DNA of 64,000 nucleotides from an uncultured Flavobacterium sp. GTDB taxonomy: Bacteria; Bacteroidota; Bacteroidia; Flavobacteriales; Flavobacteriaceae. Position numbers and translations under genes: made by a program. Numbering within the stretch: position 1 is the stretch's first letter; each line of letters opens with the position of its first letter. Positions 53,304 to 63,182 of the stretch are shown one piece after another. The stretch is taken from NCBI GenBank assembly GCA_937773775.1, contig CALJVL010000039.1, forward strand, positions 34,159 through 98,158. Direction: 5' to 3'. The notes beneath the pieces are model-generated. The model was not told the origin of the DNA, searched no databases, and worked only from the letters and a program-made list of their open reading frames with translations.

Positions 53304-55322
53304 TTATTTTAGATCCCTTAATTGTTTTAGTTTTTCTTTCCAGGTATCCATACTTTCTTTATGAATGGCTATGTTTTTCCTTACTTCTAAAACAATTGAA
53401 TTTTCTTTTTTTGCATTACGTGTATTTGTAAAAAACTGAATATTATTTTCCAATTGATTAATTTCGTTGCGAACCTCTTCAATTTTACGCATTATGAAAA
53501 TCTTTTCGTTCTCCAGTTTTCTGGAATCATTATTTTCAGATAGATTGTCCATCCGATTCGCAAAACGAATCATATCGGTGTCTTTTTTACTCAAACTCAA
53601 TTTATCAAAAAGCGCGTCGAGAATTTTATTGAACTTGCCTTCGATATGTCTTCTAGAGAAAGGGACTTTTCCGAAGTTTTTCCAAGTTTCAATATGCAGC
53701 TTTATAGCATCCAAGTCTGTCTTGTGGTCACCTGTTAATTCGTACGCACGTAGTGTGTCAAGGTATAATTTCTTACTATCAAAGGCTGCCATTTCCTCTG
53801 CGCTGTCTTCGTCCTTGTGTTCTTTTAGTTTATCGAAATATTTATTACAAGCGTCTTTGAATTCTTTCCAGATTTTGTCAGAATATTTCCTTGGGACATG
53901 GCCTATTTGTTTCCACTCGTCCTGAATACGCTTCATTATTGGAGTGGTCACTGCAAAATCAGTACTTTCTTGTAATTCTTGAGCTTTTGCAACAAGAGCA
54001 TTTTTCTTGCTCAAATTTTCGTTTTGCTCCTTTTTGATCTCTTTGTAAAAAGAATTTTTAAAAGAATTAAAATTTCTAACTGCTGATTTAAAAGCTGCCC
54101 AAGTTTCTTCGTTTACGTCTGAAGGTACTTTTCCAGCAGAGAAGAACGCACTTCTTAGTGCTTCTACTTTTTCAATTTGTTGAAGCCATTGGGAATGTGC
54201 ATTTACTTTCACAGTTGCCAAAACTTCAATGTCAGCAATAATTACTTTTTTCTTCTCTAAATTTTCGAGTTCAGTGCCTCTTAATTTTTCAAACAAAACT
54301 TCGCGTTTATCATGCATTTGTTTTGTCAAATCACTAAATTGATTCCAGATGAGATCTCGATTTTCCCTAGAAACGGGTCCGATGTCTTCTTTCCAAATTC
54401 TGTGTAAGTCTTGTAATTCTCTAAAAGCCTTATTTACGTCAGCCTCGTTAACTAACTCTTCAACACGAGCAACAATTTTTTGTTTTTGCTCAAGATTGTG
54501 TTTGAAGTCTAAGTCTCTTGCCTCTCTGTCAAGATGCAAATAATCGTAAAAGTTCTCTACATGGAAATGATAATTATTCCATACATGATTGTATTTGTCT
54601 TTTGGAATTGGTCCTGCATTCTTCCAGCGTTCTCTTAAGTCATTAAAGTGTTTTAAGGTGTCCTTGATGTTTTCTTGTGGATTAATAAGCTCTTTCAATT
54701 CCTCGACAATAGCTAACCTGTTTTCTAAATTTGTTTTCAAGTTAGTTTGTAGACTCTTGAAATGCGCATTTTTATTATCTCTAAAATGAGAGTAAATTTG
54801 ATCAAATTTTGTTTTTAAAGGAGAGTGATATTGAAATTCTTCCGTTGTGTCGGGATTTTCAGTATTGTATTCTTCTTTTTTTTCTTCGATAAAGTAATTG
54901 TATTTTGCTAAAAATGCTTTCTTGATTTCTGCGACATGCTCTTTTATCGACATTACTTTCCCTGTTGAAACTAAAGCATCTAGTGCATCTACAAGTGCCT
55001 CTAATGATAAGCTGTCATAATCTTGCATTGGAATTTCATGACGCTCTTTCAAGGTTTCATCTTCACCCTCTTCAGCATTTGAATCATCAATTGAGCTTAA
55101 TGCTTTTTGATTTTTATTTTCAATTAGTTCAGCTGTAGTAGGTAATTCTTCCTCTGTTGAAACAGTTGTGTTATCTTCTGCGGGAGCAGTGTTTTCTGAT
55201 TCTGGAGTCTCAGTAACTGAAGACGCTTCTGTAATGGTTGAATCAGCTTGAGTTGATTCTGTAGAATCAGTCGTTAAATTTCCATCTGCTTCTTGCAGGT
55301 TATCGTTCTTTTCTTCTAACAT
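53304..55322 (-). CDS. DUF349 domain-containing protein
   Basis: 672 residues, soluble, mostly helical. After an acidic, low-complexity N-terminus (about 1-90, rich in Glu, Thr and Ser) come a helical region and about five repeats of the DUF349 helical unit of about 70 residues, each with a Trp and a basic Lys pattern: WKNAGPIPKDKYNHVWNNYH, LHRIWKEDIGPVSRENRDLI, EVEALRSAFFSAGKVPSD, EWKQIGHVPRKYSDKIWKEF and TWKNFGKVPFSRRHIEGKF. The C-terminus is a coiled coil. Flavobacterial proteins of this type are conserved, with no defined function. Terminator at 53242-53275. Confidence 0.92.
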   Translation of the reverse strand: MLEEKNDNLQEADGNLTTDSTESTQADSTITEASSVTETPESENTAPAEDNTTVSTEEELPTTAELIENKNQKALSSIDDSNAEEGEDETLKERHEIPMQDYDSLSLEALVDALDALVSTGKVMSIKEHVAEIKKAFLAKYNYFIEEKKEEYNTENPDTTEEFQYHSPLKTKFDQIYSHFRDNKNAHFKSLQTNLKTNLENRLAIVEELKELINPQENIKDTLKHFNDLRERWKNAGPIPKDKYNHVWNNYHFHVENFYDYLHLDREARDLDFKHNLEQKQKIVARVEELVNEADVNKAFRELQDLHRIWKEDIGPVSRENRDLIWNQFSDLTKQMHDKREVLFEKLRGTELENLEKKKVIIADIEVLATVKVNAHSQWLQQIEKVEALRSAFFSAGKVPSDVNEETWAAFKSAVRNFNSFKNSFYKEIKKEQNENLSKKNALVAKAQELQESTDFAVTTPIMKRIQDEWKQIGHVPRKYSDKIWKEFKDACNKYFDKLKEHKDEDSAEEMAAFDSKKLYLDTLRAYELTGDHKTDLDAIKLHIETWKNFGKVPFSRRHIEGKFNKILDALFDKLSLSKKDTDMIRFANRMDNLSENNDSRKLENEKIFIMRKIEEVRNEINQLENNIQFFTNTRNAKKENSIVLEVRKNIAIHKESMDTWKEKLKQLRDLK

Positions 55323-55740
55323 TATTTCAATGTTTAAGGTTTCTACTTTAATCGAATGCGAAAGATAGTAAAGGAGTATGGAATTACAAAATAAATCCTT
55401 TGTTTAGAGCCGTTTTATGATAATAGCTTGTTTTTTTGAACTAATTTCCTTCTATTCGCTTTGTCTTTTTTCTCACAAATAATTGAGGAAAAAGGATGAT
55501 GTTGCTATCAGAGCTAAAATAATGCAGCAGCAATTGGACTTGGATTGAATAATAAGCATGATTTATTATCTTATACGGTAAAGAGCTAGTGCGATCAATA
55601 AATGAGATTTTGATCGAGTTTATCGCGGCGTTTCCTTTTTCATAATTAAATAGGATAAAGTAATTTCTAAACATTAATCAAACCTTCCAGCTATAAAAAG
55701 GCTGAAAGCTTTGATTAATGTTTAAAAATGATTACTGGTC
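55323..55740. other. Intergenic region between aroE and DUF349 genes
   Basis: 418 bp, AT-rich. It holds the long inverted repeat at 55668-55724 and nothing else clearly functional. A 77-codon minus frame (55441-55674) overlaps its left arm and has no family features; I do not count it as a gene. Confidence 0.5.
55668..55724 (-). terminator. Long inverted repeat after aroE, probable terminator-like hairpin
   Basis: 15-bp perfect outer stem TAAACATTAATCAAA/TTTGATTAATGTTTA (55668-55682 and 55710-55724), with partial inner pairing CAGC/GCTG. It begins 16 bp after the aroE stop. There is no long T run on the minus strand, so intrinsic termination is uncertain; an attenuator or mRNA-end stabiliser is possible. 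Confidence 0.5.
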
Positions 55741-56490
55741 TTATTTATTCCATATTTCCCATGCTTTCTCCGCCTGAAAAATAAGCATATCCAATCCGTT
55801 TTTGATTTGGGCTCCTTTTTCCTTGGCTTTCTTTAGGAATTGCGTTTCCGCTGGATTGTAAATTAAATCAAAAGCAATATGCTGTTGAGTAAAGTACTCA
55901 TAGGGCAGTAGTGGAAATGCATCAACATTAGGGCTTGTCCCTACCGGTGATGCATTAATTATAATTTGATAATTAGAAAAAGTTGCAGCGTTAATTTGGC
56001 TGTAAGTTATTGCGTTTTCCTTGGCTTCTCTCGATACGAAAGTATACAAAACTCCTAATTCATCTAGGGCAAAAGCAACACCTTTTGATGCGCCTCCAGT
56101 CCCTAGAACCAGTGCTTTTTTGTGATGGAAATGTAACAAAGGTTCTAAAGCTTTTTTAAATCCATAATAATCAGTGTTGTAGCCTTTTAGTTTTCCTTTT
56201 TTGGTAACTTTAATGGTGTTAACAGCACCAATTTTGGCCGCTTTCTTTGACAGCTTATCCAGAAACGGAATTACCGCTTCTTTATAGGGAATAGTTACAT
56301 TAAGTCCTTTGATGTATGCTCTGTCTTTTGTGATTTGGGTGAATGCCGCTATTTCTTGAATATCGAAATTCTCATAGCTGCAAGAGCTAAAGTTTTCATT
56401 TTTGAACTTATCGTTAAAATATCCTTTTGAGAAAGAATAACTGATGTTCTTGCCCAATAAGCCGTAGCGTTTTTTTGCAATTTCAGTCAT
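55741..56490 (-). CDS. aroE: Shikimate dehydrogenase
   Basis: 249 residues. Reduces 3-dehydroshikimate with NADPH in aromatic amino-acid biosynthesis. Features: YGLLGKNISYSFSKGYFNDK (substrate Ser pair), GLNVTIPYKEAVIPFLD (catalytic Lys in PYK), INTIKVTKKGKLKGYNTDYY (catalytic Asp) and VLGTGGASKGVAFALDELG (NADP loop). A TAATG overlap of one base with the preceding TPR gene suggests translational coupling. Confidence 0.95.
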   Translation of the reverse strand: MTEIAKKRYGLLGKNISYSFSKGYFNDKFKNENFSSCSYENFDIQEIAAFTQITKDRAYIKGLNVTIPYKEAVIPFLDKLSKKAAKIGAVNTIKVTKKGKLKGYNTDYYGFKKALEPLLHFHHKKALVLGTGGASKGVAFALDELGVLYTFVSREAKENAITYSQINAATFSNYQIIINASPVGTSPNVDAFPLLPYEYFTQQHIAFDLIYNPAETQFLKKAKEKGAQIKNGLDMLIFQAEKAWEIWNK

Positions 56491-57887
56491 TACTCTTTCT
56501 TATGTTTTGCGATGTAATTCTGCACCATTTTCTTTTTCCAAACTACAGGAAACATATCCTCGATGAGGATATAGTTGTCAAAGTTTAAACGCATGGCATT
56601 ACTCAAATGAAATTTTGCTTTCTTATTGTCTTGAATCATGAAATATAATCCTGACAAACGGTACTCCACTTCGTTTTCTTCGGGAAAATATTCAGAGGCT
56701 TGCAATAAAGTTTGGATGGCGCTTTCAAACTCTCCTAAAAACTGAAGTGTATCTACCCAAAATAACCAGGTATCTAATCCGTGATCACCAAACTCGACTG
56801 CTTTTCTATAACCGAATTCTGCTTCTTCGAAGAAGTTCATTTGTTTGTTTATGCTTGCGTAACGTTTCCAGTATAGGCGGTTTTGATTGTCTATTGCCAA
56901 AGCTTTATTCACATAAAACAATGCTTTCTGGAAGTCTTTTTGACGGACATGAAAGTCGGTGATTGCAATCCAACCCTTATCTAAAAGCGGATCTTCGTGC
57001 ACGGTATCATTATAATACTTTAGCGCTAAAACTTTGTTTCCTAGTTTTTCGTAACATTTCCCAATTCGAAGTAAAGCATAACTGGTAGCATCGTCTAACT
57101 CAATGGTTCTTTTGTAGCTTTCTATCGCTTCTTGGTATTTGTTTAAGCGTTCATACGCTTTAGCTCTTTCCATGAACGCACCAAGGAATTCATCATCAAT
57201 AAGGGTGGCGTAATCAAAGGCGCGGATCGCATTATCATAATCTTTCACCCCATAATATAGGCGTCCCATCTGATGCCAAGCAATTTCGCTGTAGGGGTTT
57301 TTATCTATGTATTTGTTTAAATAAATTATGGCTTCTAGATTTTGGTCTAAAAACTCAAAGCAGTACACTACATTATATAAGGCTGATTGATCGTCCAGAT
57401 CTTCTTCTAGACATTTGATAAAACTTTGTTTAGCCATTTCCAGATCATCCATAAATAGATACTCCATACCGATTAAATTATAGACATCGGCATAATCATC
57501 CGTATATTCCAAAGCGGTTTTTAGAAGCGCAACTGCTTTATAATGTTGGTCCCTCTTAGAGTAGATATTCGCTTTCTGAATAAAAATTTCCTCATTCGTT
57601 GGCTCGATGGCATACAAGTCATTGAGTAATTTTTCTGCTAAGTCCAATTTGTCATCATAAACCAGCATTTCAACCTGAACCAGTTTTAAGCCTGTTGACT
57701 TTGGGTGTTGATCTAATGCTAATTTAAGTGCTTTTTTTGCCAAAGCAGCCTTACCCATATCGAGATAATGAAGTATGATTTCTTCAAATTCTTCGGAATC
57801 AAAAAAGAGAACTTTGTTGGTTTTCAACATAGACTCAAATTTTGAAAGAGATAAGTTATAGTCTTCTTCTTCGTTGCTTAATTGCAT
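56490..57887 (-). CDS. Tetratricopeptide repeat protein
   Basis: 465 residues without signal peptide. It consists almost entirely of TPR units of 34 residues, for example IAWHQMGRLYYGVKDYDNAI, ATSYALLRIGKCYEKLGNKV and RLYWKRYASINKQMNFFEE. Such scaffolds bind partner proteins; no enzymatic motif. It lies upstream of aroE in the same transcript, a conserved arrangement in Flavobacteria as I recall it. Partner unknown. Confidence 0.9.
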   Translation of the reverse strand: MQLSNEEEDYNLSLSKFESMLKTNKVLFFDSEEFEEIILHYLDMGKAALAKKALKLALDQHPKSTGLKLVQVEMLVYDDKLDLAEKLLNDLYAIEPTNEEIFIQKANIYSKRDQHYKAVALLKTALEYTDDYADVYNLIGMEYLFMDDLEMAKQSFIKCLEEDLDDQSALYNVVYCFEFLDQNLEAIIYLNKYIDKNPYSEIAWHQMGRLYYGVKDYDNAIRAFDYATLIDDEFLGAFMERAKAYERLNKYQEAIESYKRTIELDDATSYALLRIGKCYEKLGNKVLALKYYNDTVHEDPLLDKGWIAITDFHVRQKDFQKALFYVNKALAIDNQNRLYWKRYASINKQMNFFEEAEFGYRKAVEFGDHGLDTWLFWVDTLQFLGEFESAIQTLLQASEYFPEENEVEYRLSGLYFMIQDNKKAKFHLSNAMRLNFDNYILIEDMFPVVWKKKMVQNYIAKHKKE

Positions 57888-58020
57888 ACTTTTTTTTTGA
57901 ATTTGGCCTCCTTAAAAATAGGCATCCTAATTGTTATTGTGGAAGAAAATTAGAATTGTTTTGAACAATTTAATTAACAAAAACGGAAGTGGTGTTTTAT
58001 TGCAGTAGTTTTTAAATCAG

Positions 58021-59214
58021 TTAATTTTCAATTGACGTAAGGATTTCATCCATGACTTCCAGTATGATTGCGCAACCTTCTCTTATTTCTTCTTCAGAAA
58101 TCGTAAGCGGCGGCGTAATTCTTATCGCACATCCTTCAAAAAGTAACCAAAATAAAATAAGTCCTTTGTCTTGACATTTCAATATCACTTCATTTGTTAC
58201 AGCTGCGCTTTTTGTCATTGCGGCCAGCATTAACCCTTTTCCACGAATTACTTCTATCAAAGGGTGTACCAAAAGTGACCTAAACAGCTTTTCTTTCTCT
58301 AAAGCACTGGGCATTAACGATGTCTCAGTAATTTCTTTCAAAGTCGCTAAACATGCTGCCGCAATGACAGGATGACCTCCAAAAGTAGTAATATGCCCTA
58401 ACTTTGGGTTATCACTCAACAAATCCATCATTGCAGATGAAGCAGTAAAAGCGCCAACGGGCATACCGCCTCCCATTCCTTTTCCCATGACAACAACGTC
58501 CGGGACAACATCATAATTTTGAAAACCAAAGAGTTTCCCTGTTCGGCCAAAGCCCGGTTGAATTTCATCCAGAATCATAAGAGCACCAACTTCTGTGCAT
58601 CGTTCTCGAACCTTTTTAAGAAAATCGTTGTGTGGTTGTATAAATCCGGCTCCTCCTTGAATAGTTTCCAGCAGAATACCAGCCGTTTTAGTTGTTATTT
58701 TATCTAAGTCGGCTTCGTTATTGAAAGTGATAAATTCTACATCAGGGATCAGCGGGCGAAAAACTTGTTTCCGTTCTTCGAATCCCATTACGCTCAGAGA
58801 TCCCATAGTGTTTCCATGATAGGCATTGTGACAAGAAATCAATTGACTCCGGCCTGTAACGCGGCGTGCCAGCTTTAAAGCGCCTTCTATAGCTTCGGTA
58901 CCCGAGTTTACCAAATAGGTTTTGTCTAAAGGTTTGGGCATGAGCGAGGCGAGGAGCTTGCAGTATTCTACGGCAGGACTTTGTGCATATTCGCCGTAAA
59001 CCATAACGTGCGAATATTTGTCTAGTTGATCCTTGATTGCTTGGTTCACTCTTACCGGTTGATGGCCAAGTGTGCAAGCGGATACTCCCGCGACAAAGTC
59101 CAAGTATTTTTTATTATTACTATCGTAAATATAAGAACCCATAGCGTAGGATACTTCCATTCCTAATGGATGGGGTGAGGTCTGTGCTTGGTATTTTTGA
59201 AAATCGTTATTCAC
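58021..59214 (-). CDS. Class III pyridoxal-phosphate aminotransferase
   Basis: 397 residues starting from GTG (59212-59214), which gives NDFQKYQAQTSPHPLGMEVS, the family start; no earlier ATG fits. Features: FVAGVSACTLGHQPVRVNQ, YHGNTMGSLSVMGF, LMILDEIQPGFGRTGKLFGF (Asp interacting with the PLP ring), and VVVMGKGMGGGMPVGAF with the Schiff-base Lys. Related to acetylornithine/ornithine and other omega-aminotransferases; the substrate is not fixed. It lies 80 bp downstream of the OstA-like gene, and no arginine or ornithine genes are adjacent. Confidence 0.9.
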   Translation of the reverse strand: MNNDFQKYQAQTSPHPLGMEVSYAMGSYIYDSNNKKYLDFVAGVSACTLGHQPVRVNQAIKDQLDKYSHVMVYGEYAQSPAVEYCKLLASLMPKPLDKTYLVNSGTEAIEGALKLARRVTGRSQLISCHNAYHGNTMGSLSVMGFEERKQVFRPLIPDVEFITFNNEADLDKITTKTAGILLETIQGGAGFIQPHNDFLKKVRERCTEVGALMILDEIQPGFGRTGKLFGFQNYDVVPDVVVMGKGMGGGMPVGAFTASSAMMDLLSDNPKLGHITTFGGHPVIAAACLATLKEITETSLMPSALEKEKLFRSLLVHPLIEVIRGKGLMLAAMTKSAAVTNEVILKCQDKGLILFWLLFEGCAIRITPPLTISEEEIREGCAIILEVMDEILTSIEN

Positions 59215-59294
59215 GTTTTTACGTTTTAAAAATTATGAAGGTTTACTGTTTTAAACCGGCAGTCTGCAACTTGTGAGCAAAAATTGATGACTGA

Positions 59295-60932
59295 TCATTT
59301 TTTGGAAACCTTTTTCTTCTTGTCGTAATTCAATGTTTCTTTTCTGATCTTCATAGGTGTATTTTCCTTTTTATCTTCTTTCTTGCCGGCTTCAATCATT
59401 TTGTCATTGAGTTGGTTTTCTTCATCCGAAAAGATATCATCTTTAGATTTGATGCGTTCGTCTCCACGCCACATAAGACCCCGAAGTTTTCTTGCGTTTT
59501 CTGGCAAGTCCTTATCAGGATATATGTCGCCGTCAACTTGATTAAAAAAAGTTATGGTTTCTATGGCACTATCTTCAAAAATCAGTTTGATTTTACTACT
59601 TACATTTTTGTTAATTCCTATAAGTTCTTTTGCTTCATTTCGCATAAAATAGACTACTTCCGTGTTTTTTATTATATCTACATCATGCAGTTTTCCCTCT
59701 TGAAATTTACCATACAAAAGCTGGCCTTTGACCTGATTGTATCCAGTACCTAAAGTGTCTTTTGAGACGAGAAATGTATTATTCAGGACTTTTAGCGAAT
59801 CGAGTTTTTTGGTGCTGTTATTCCCTATTAGATGCATCAAATCCCCCGTGATTTGGCTTTCTCCATTCCAAAGTATTGGATTGCCAATCAGTTTTGTTAT
59901 TGCCGTCCTTGAACTGGAATGAAGGGAATCGCACTTCCCACTCATATCCGTTTTGTAGAAACGGACATTATTGAATGCGCGAATTATGCGGTTGTTTTCC
60001 TTGCCAGTAACCATAAGTCTTTTACCATGAATATACACTGAGTCGTTCTGGGCAAAGTTTACTGCGACAGCTCTCTTGGTTACAAACATGGAGTCTTGTT
60101 TTTTGTATATTTCTGCATAATGTCCCTTGACGATTGCGCGATTGACGGAATCAGTTATTTTTACATTTCGGGTAGCCGAAGCAAATTCTTTATTTCGATC
60201 GTAATATAAACTATCCCCCTCAATTAGCCTGTCGTCGTATCTTATATACGATTTTCTGAGAAAGTGCGATAGGTTTTTCTTCGTGTCATAAAAGCCTTTT
60301 TCGGTGTAGATATAGTTGTTCTTACTTGTGATTGTAGAAGGGCCAAAAAGATAGGAGTGGCCAGAGTTACTATAGTAATCCAAATGATTCGATTTTATTA
60401 CATAGCGTGGATTTGTTATAGTAACTGCCGTAAGGAATTGGAATTTTTTTTGCGATACATAATACCTTCCTGATTTAGAACGTAATGTATTGTCGTCATT
60501 TATTATGGTTCCTCGAGAGTTATAATAGACTTCCTGAATATTTCTGTCAAAGTTAATAGTATCCGTTTCCAATGTCGCGTCGGGTGAACTCATAAAGGCT
60601 TCTCCCGAAGCAAATGCTTTTTTTACATTTCCGCTATATTCGGCATATTTGCTATTTAAAAATAGGGTATCCCCTTGAACCAATTGTACATTTCCAAAAG
60701 CTTTAATATAGTTTTCTTTTTGAAAATAATATGCTTTATTGCAAGTAAGAACTATTCCGTCGTGGCTAACACGAACATTTCCAGTAAGTAAGAAGGCATC
60801 AGGCATCTCAACTTCATTTACATCTGCGTAATCAGAATGCTCTACAATTATTTTTTTTGTTGCTTGTGCTAAAACGGGTTTTGAACTTAATACTGCTAAG
60901 CAATAGAAGATGAAAAACAGGAATTTCTTCAA
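59295..60932 (-). CDS. OstA-like protein (LptA/LptD N-domain-like)
   Basis: 545 residues. The start is TTG (60930-60932), giving a signal peptide LKKFLFFIFYCLAVLSSKPV ending in LAQA; no ATG is in frame between the -7-like box and here. The mature part has repeated beta-taco strands of the OstA/LptA fold (NEVEMPDAFLLTGNVRVSHD, GIVLTCNKAYYFQKENYIKA, GNVQLVQGDTLFLNSKYAEY, then VNRAIVKGHYAEIYKK). It is common in Bacteroidota and is thought to act in LPS transport. Basic C-terminal tail. Followed by the aminotransferase. Confidence 0.9.
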   Translation of the reverse strand: MKKFLFFIFYCLAVLSSKPVLAQATKKIIVEHSDYADVNEVEMPDAFLLTGNVRVSHDGIVLTCNKAYYFQKENYIKAFGNVQLVQGDTLFLNSKYAEYSGNVKKAFASGEAFMSSPDATLETDTINFDRNIQEVYYNSRGTIINDDNTLRSKSGRYYVSQKKFQFLTAVTITNPRYVIKSNHLDYYSNSGHSYLFGPSTITSKNNYIYTEKGFYDTKKNLSHFLRKSYIRYDDRLIEGDSLYYDRNKEFASATRNVKITDSVNRAIVKGHYAEIYKKQDSMFVTKRAVAVNFAQNDSVYIHGKRLMVTGKENNRIIRAFNNVRFYKTDMSGKCDSLHSSSRTAITKLIGNPILWNGESQITGDLMHLIGNNSTKKLDSLKVLNNTFLVSKDTLGTGYNQVKGQLLYGKFQEGKLHDVDIIKNTEVVYFMRNEAKELIGINKNVSSKIKLIFEDSAIETITFFNQVDGDIYPDKDLPENARKLRGLMWRGDERIKSKDDIFSDEENQLNDKMIEAGKKEDKKENTPMKIRKETLNYDKKKKVSKK

Positions 60933-60948
60933 TGGATTTATTTTTTGT

Positions 60949-60956
60949 CAAATTTA
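60949..60956 (-). promoter_or_regulatory. Possible promoter -7 box of the OstA-like gene
   Basis: Minus strand TAAATTTG fits TAnnTTTG, ending 16 bp before the TTG start. Low confidence; no -33 box at the correct spacing. Confidence 0.35.
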
Positions 60957-61221
60957 TGAAAAAGGAAACAATCCTAATCTATATTAGCATTTATTTATAA
61001 GTTGATGACTATTGAAGTTTCAACTGTTTTTATTCAATTTATAAGTTATTAACAAATAGGATTACTCTTTCGTTGTAGTGAAACGTTTAATTCTAATTAC
61101 GGAGCACTAAAAAAATGAATTTGGTATAGTTTTAAAAATTACAGTAAATTTAAAAACTGATTATTCAGGTATCCAAATTTTTTATGAAATGAATTCAAAT
61201 AGTTGTTAATATCTTCAAGTA

Positions 61222-63090
61222 ATGAGAAAAAGTAAAACCATTGTATTAGGAATAAGTGTAGTCCTGTTGTCTGCAGCTTGTAAAACTAAAGATTTAAAAA
61301 TGAATCCAGAAAAGAAAGTGGTTGCTATTGAAAAAAAAATAGTAGTATACCAAGTGTTTACCCGTCTGTTTGGGAATAAAAATACAAATAATAAACCTTG
61401 GGGAACTATTGAAGAAAATGGTGTGGGTAAGTTTAATGATTTTACTGACAAAGCACTACAGGAAATTAAGGATTTGGGGGTTACCCATATTTGGTATACT
61501 GGGGTGCCGCATCATGCCGTTATTCGAGATTATAACGCTATCGGAGTATCTAAGGACGATCCTGATATCGTTAAAGGAAGAGCAGGATCACCCTATGCGG
61601 TAAAAGACTATTATAATGTTAACCCAGATTTGGCGGTTGATCCAGCTAATCGCCTACAAGAATTTGATGCTTTAGTAGTAAGAACGCACAAGGCAGGATT
61701 AAAGCTGCTCATTGATATTGTGCCAAATCATATTGCACGCAAATACGAAGGAAAAAGTAATCCTTTAGGAGTAAAAGACTTTGGTGCAGATGATGATGTT
61801 ACTGTTGAATATAAAAGAGACAATAATTTCTATTATATACCTAATTCTAAATTTGAGGTTCCAGACGATATAACCGCATTAAACGGAGAAGTTAATTTAC
61901 TTAACGATGGCGAATTTCACGAAATTCCAGCGAAGTGGACAGGAAATGGTTCCAGGTTGGCAAAACCAGACAAAAATGATTGGTATGAAACCGTAAAAAT
62001 GAATTATGGTATTCGTCCTGATGGTTCGAAGGATTTTCCGCAGCTTCCGGCAGAGTATGAAACAAAATCATACAAAGTGCATTTTGAATTTTGGAAAGAT
62101 AAAGACGTGCCTGACTCATGGAAAAAATTCCGAGATATCGCCTTGTATTGGACAGCCAAAGGAGTTGATGGATTCCGATATGATATGGCCGAGATGGTTC
62201 CTTATGAGTTTTGGAGCTATATGAATTCAGCAGTAAAAATGAAGAACCCTGATGCCTTCTTATTAGCAGAGGTATACAATCCAGATGAATACAGGGATTA
62301 CATTCACTTGGGTAAAATGGATTATTTGTATGACAAGGTCGAAACCTATGATAAATTAAAGGATATTATTCAGGGAAAATCTTTGCCTGACGGACTTTCG
62401 GCCATTCAACTTGGGATGAAAGATATTGAGCATCATATGTTGCATTTTTTGGATAATCATGACGAGCAGCGTTTAGCGAGCCCTGAATTTGCCGGCACTC
62501 CTGAAAAAGGTAAACCATTGATGGTAGTTTCTACAACGATAAGTTCATCTCCCACAATGGTTTATTTTGGGCAAGAAGTAGGGGAGGCTGGTAACGAAAA
62601 TGCTGGATTTGGTGCGCATTCCAGAACTTCAATTTTTGATTATATAGGTGTGCCAAGTCATCAACGATGGATGAATAACGGTAAATTTGACGGTGGATTA
62701 TTGACGGCAAGGGAAAAAGATCTTCGTGATTTTTATAAAAGACTACTCAATTTCTCTATCAATAGTTCAGCGTTAATGGGTGAATTTGAAGAAATCCAAA
62801 CGATTAACCGCCAGTTTACGGCAGGTTTTGACCCAGGTATTTATTCTTACACTCGTTGGTCTGATACTGAGAAACTCATTGTCGTGACTAATTTTTCATG
62901 GAATAATTCCAGTTCTTTCGAACTTATAGTCCCATCGAATATTATTAAAAAATGGAACTTGAAAGATGGAATATATACAATTACAGATCAGTTGTATGAG
63001 ATATCTAAAGCGAAGTTAGAGATTCTAAATGGAGAAGGTAAAGTGCAAATTTCTATTGCGCCCTCAGAATCGTTTATTTATCAACTGTAA
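61222..63090 (+). CDS. Alpha-amylase family (GH13) lipoprotein
   Basis: 622 residues; lipobox VLLSAACKT (Cys 20). The TIM barrel has all four GH13 conserved regions: region I DIVPNH (165-170), region II GFRYDMAE with nucleophile Asp 321, region III LLAEVYNP with acid/base Glu 350 and region IV DNHDEQ with Asp 414 (His 413). A long insert of about 90 residues follows region I. It probably hydrolyses alpha-glucan or related oligosaccharides at the cell surface or in the periplasm. No SusC/D pair nearby, so it is not part of a visible starch locus. Convergent with the superoxide dismutase gene. Confidence 0.94.
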   Translation: MRKSKTIVLGISVVLLSAACKTKDLKMNPEKKVVAIEKKIVVYQVFTRLFGNKNTNNKPWGTIEENGVGKFNDFTDKALQEIKDLGVTHIWYTGVPHHAVIRDYNAIGVSKDDPDIVKGRAGSPYAVKDYYNVNPDLAVDPANRLQEFDALVVRTHKAGLKLLIDIVPNHIARKYEGKSNPLGVKDFGADDDVTVEYKRDNNFYYIPNSKFEVPDDITALNGEVNLLNDGEFHEIPAKWTGNGSRLAKPDKNDWYETVKMNYGIRPDGSKDFPQLPAEYETKSYKVHFEFWKDKDVPDSWKKFRDIALYWTAKGVDGFRYDMAEMVPYEFWSYMNSAVKMKNPDAFLLAEVYNPDEYRDYIHLGKMDYLYDKVETYDKLKDIIQGKSLPDGLSAIQLGMKDIEHHMLHFLDNHDEQRLASPEFAGTPEKGKPLMVVSTTISSSPTMVYFGQEVGEAGNENAGFGAHSRTSIFDYIGVPSHQRWMNNGKFDGGLLTAREKDLRDFYKRLLNFSINSSALMGEFEEIQTINRQFTAGFDPGIYSYTRWSDTEKLIVVTNFSWNNSSSFELIVPSNIIKKWNLKDGIYTITDQLYEISKAKLEILNGEGKVQISIAPSESFIYQL

Positions 63091-63123
63091 CTGGTCAGGA
63101 ACCAAGCGGGAACTCATTTAAAC

Positions 63124-63167
63124 AAAAATGCTGAGACAGAACCGTGAAAGGTTTTCTTAGCATTTTA
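63124..63167. terminator. Probable bidirectional terminator between amylase and SOD genes
   Basis: AAAATGCT/AGCATTTT (63125-63132 and 63159-63166) with inner AACC/GGTT pairing (63140-63143, 63150-63153); the loop is imperfect. Located between two convergent stops. Confidence 0.6.
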
Positions 63168-63182
63168 CTTTTTAGAGATTAA

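Noticed and set aside
53467..53925. Plus-strand 152-codon frame inside the DUF349 gene
   Set aside because: Antisense shadow caused by the codon bias of the helical repeat gene.
55441..55674. Minus-strand 77-codon frame between DUF349 and aroE
   Set aside because: No conserved motifs and it overlaps an inverted repeat.
59412..59753. Plus-strand frame inside the OstA-like gene
   Set aside because: Antisense to a signal-peptide-bearing gene with clear repeats; no promoter.
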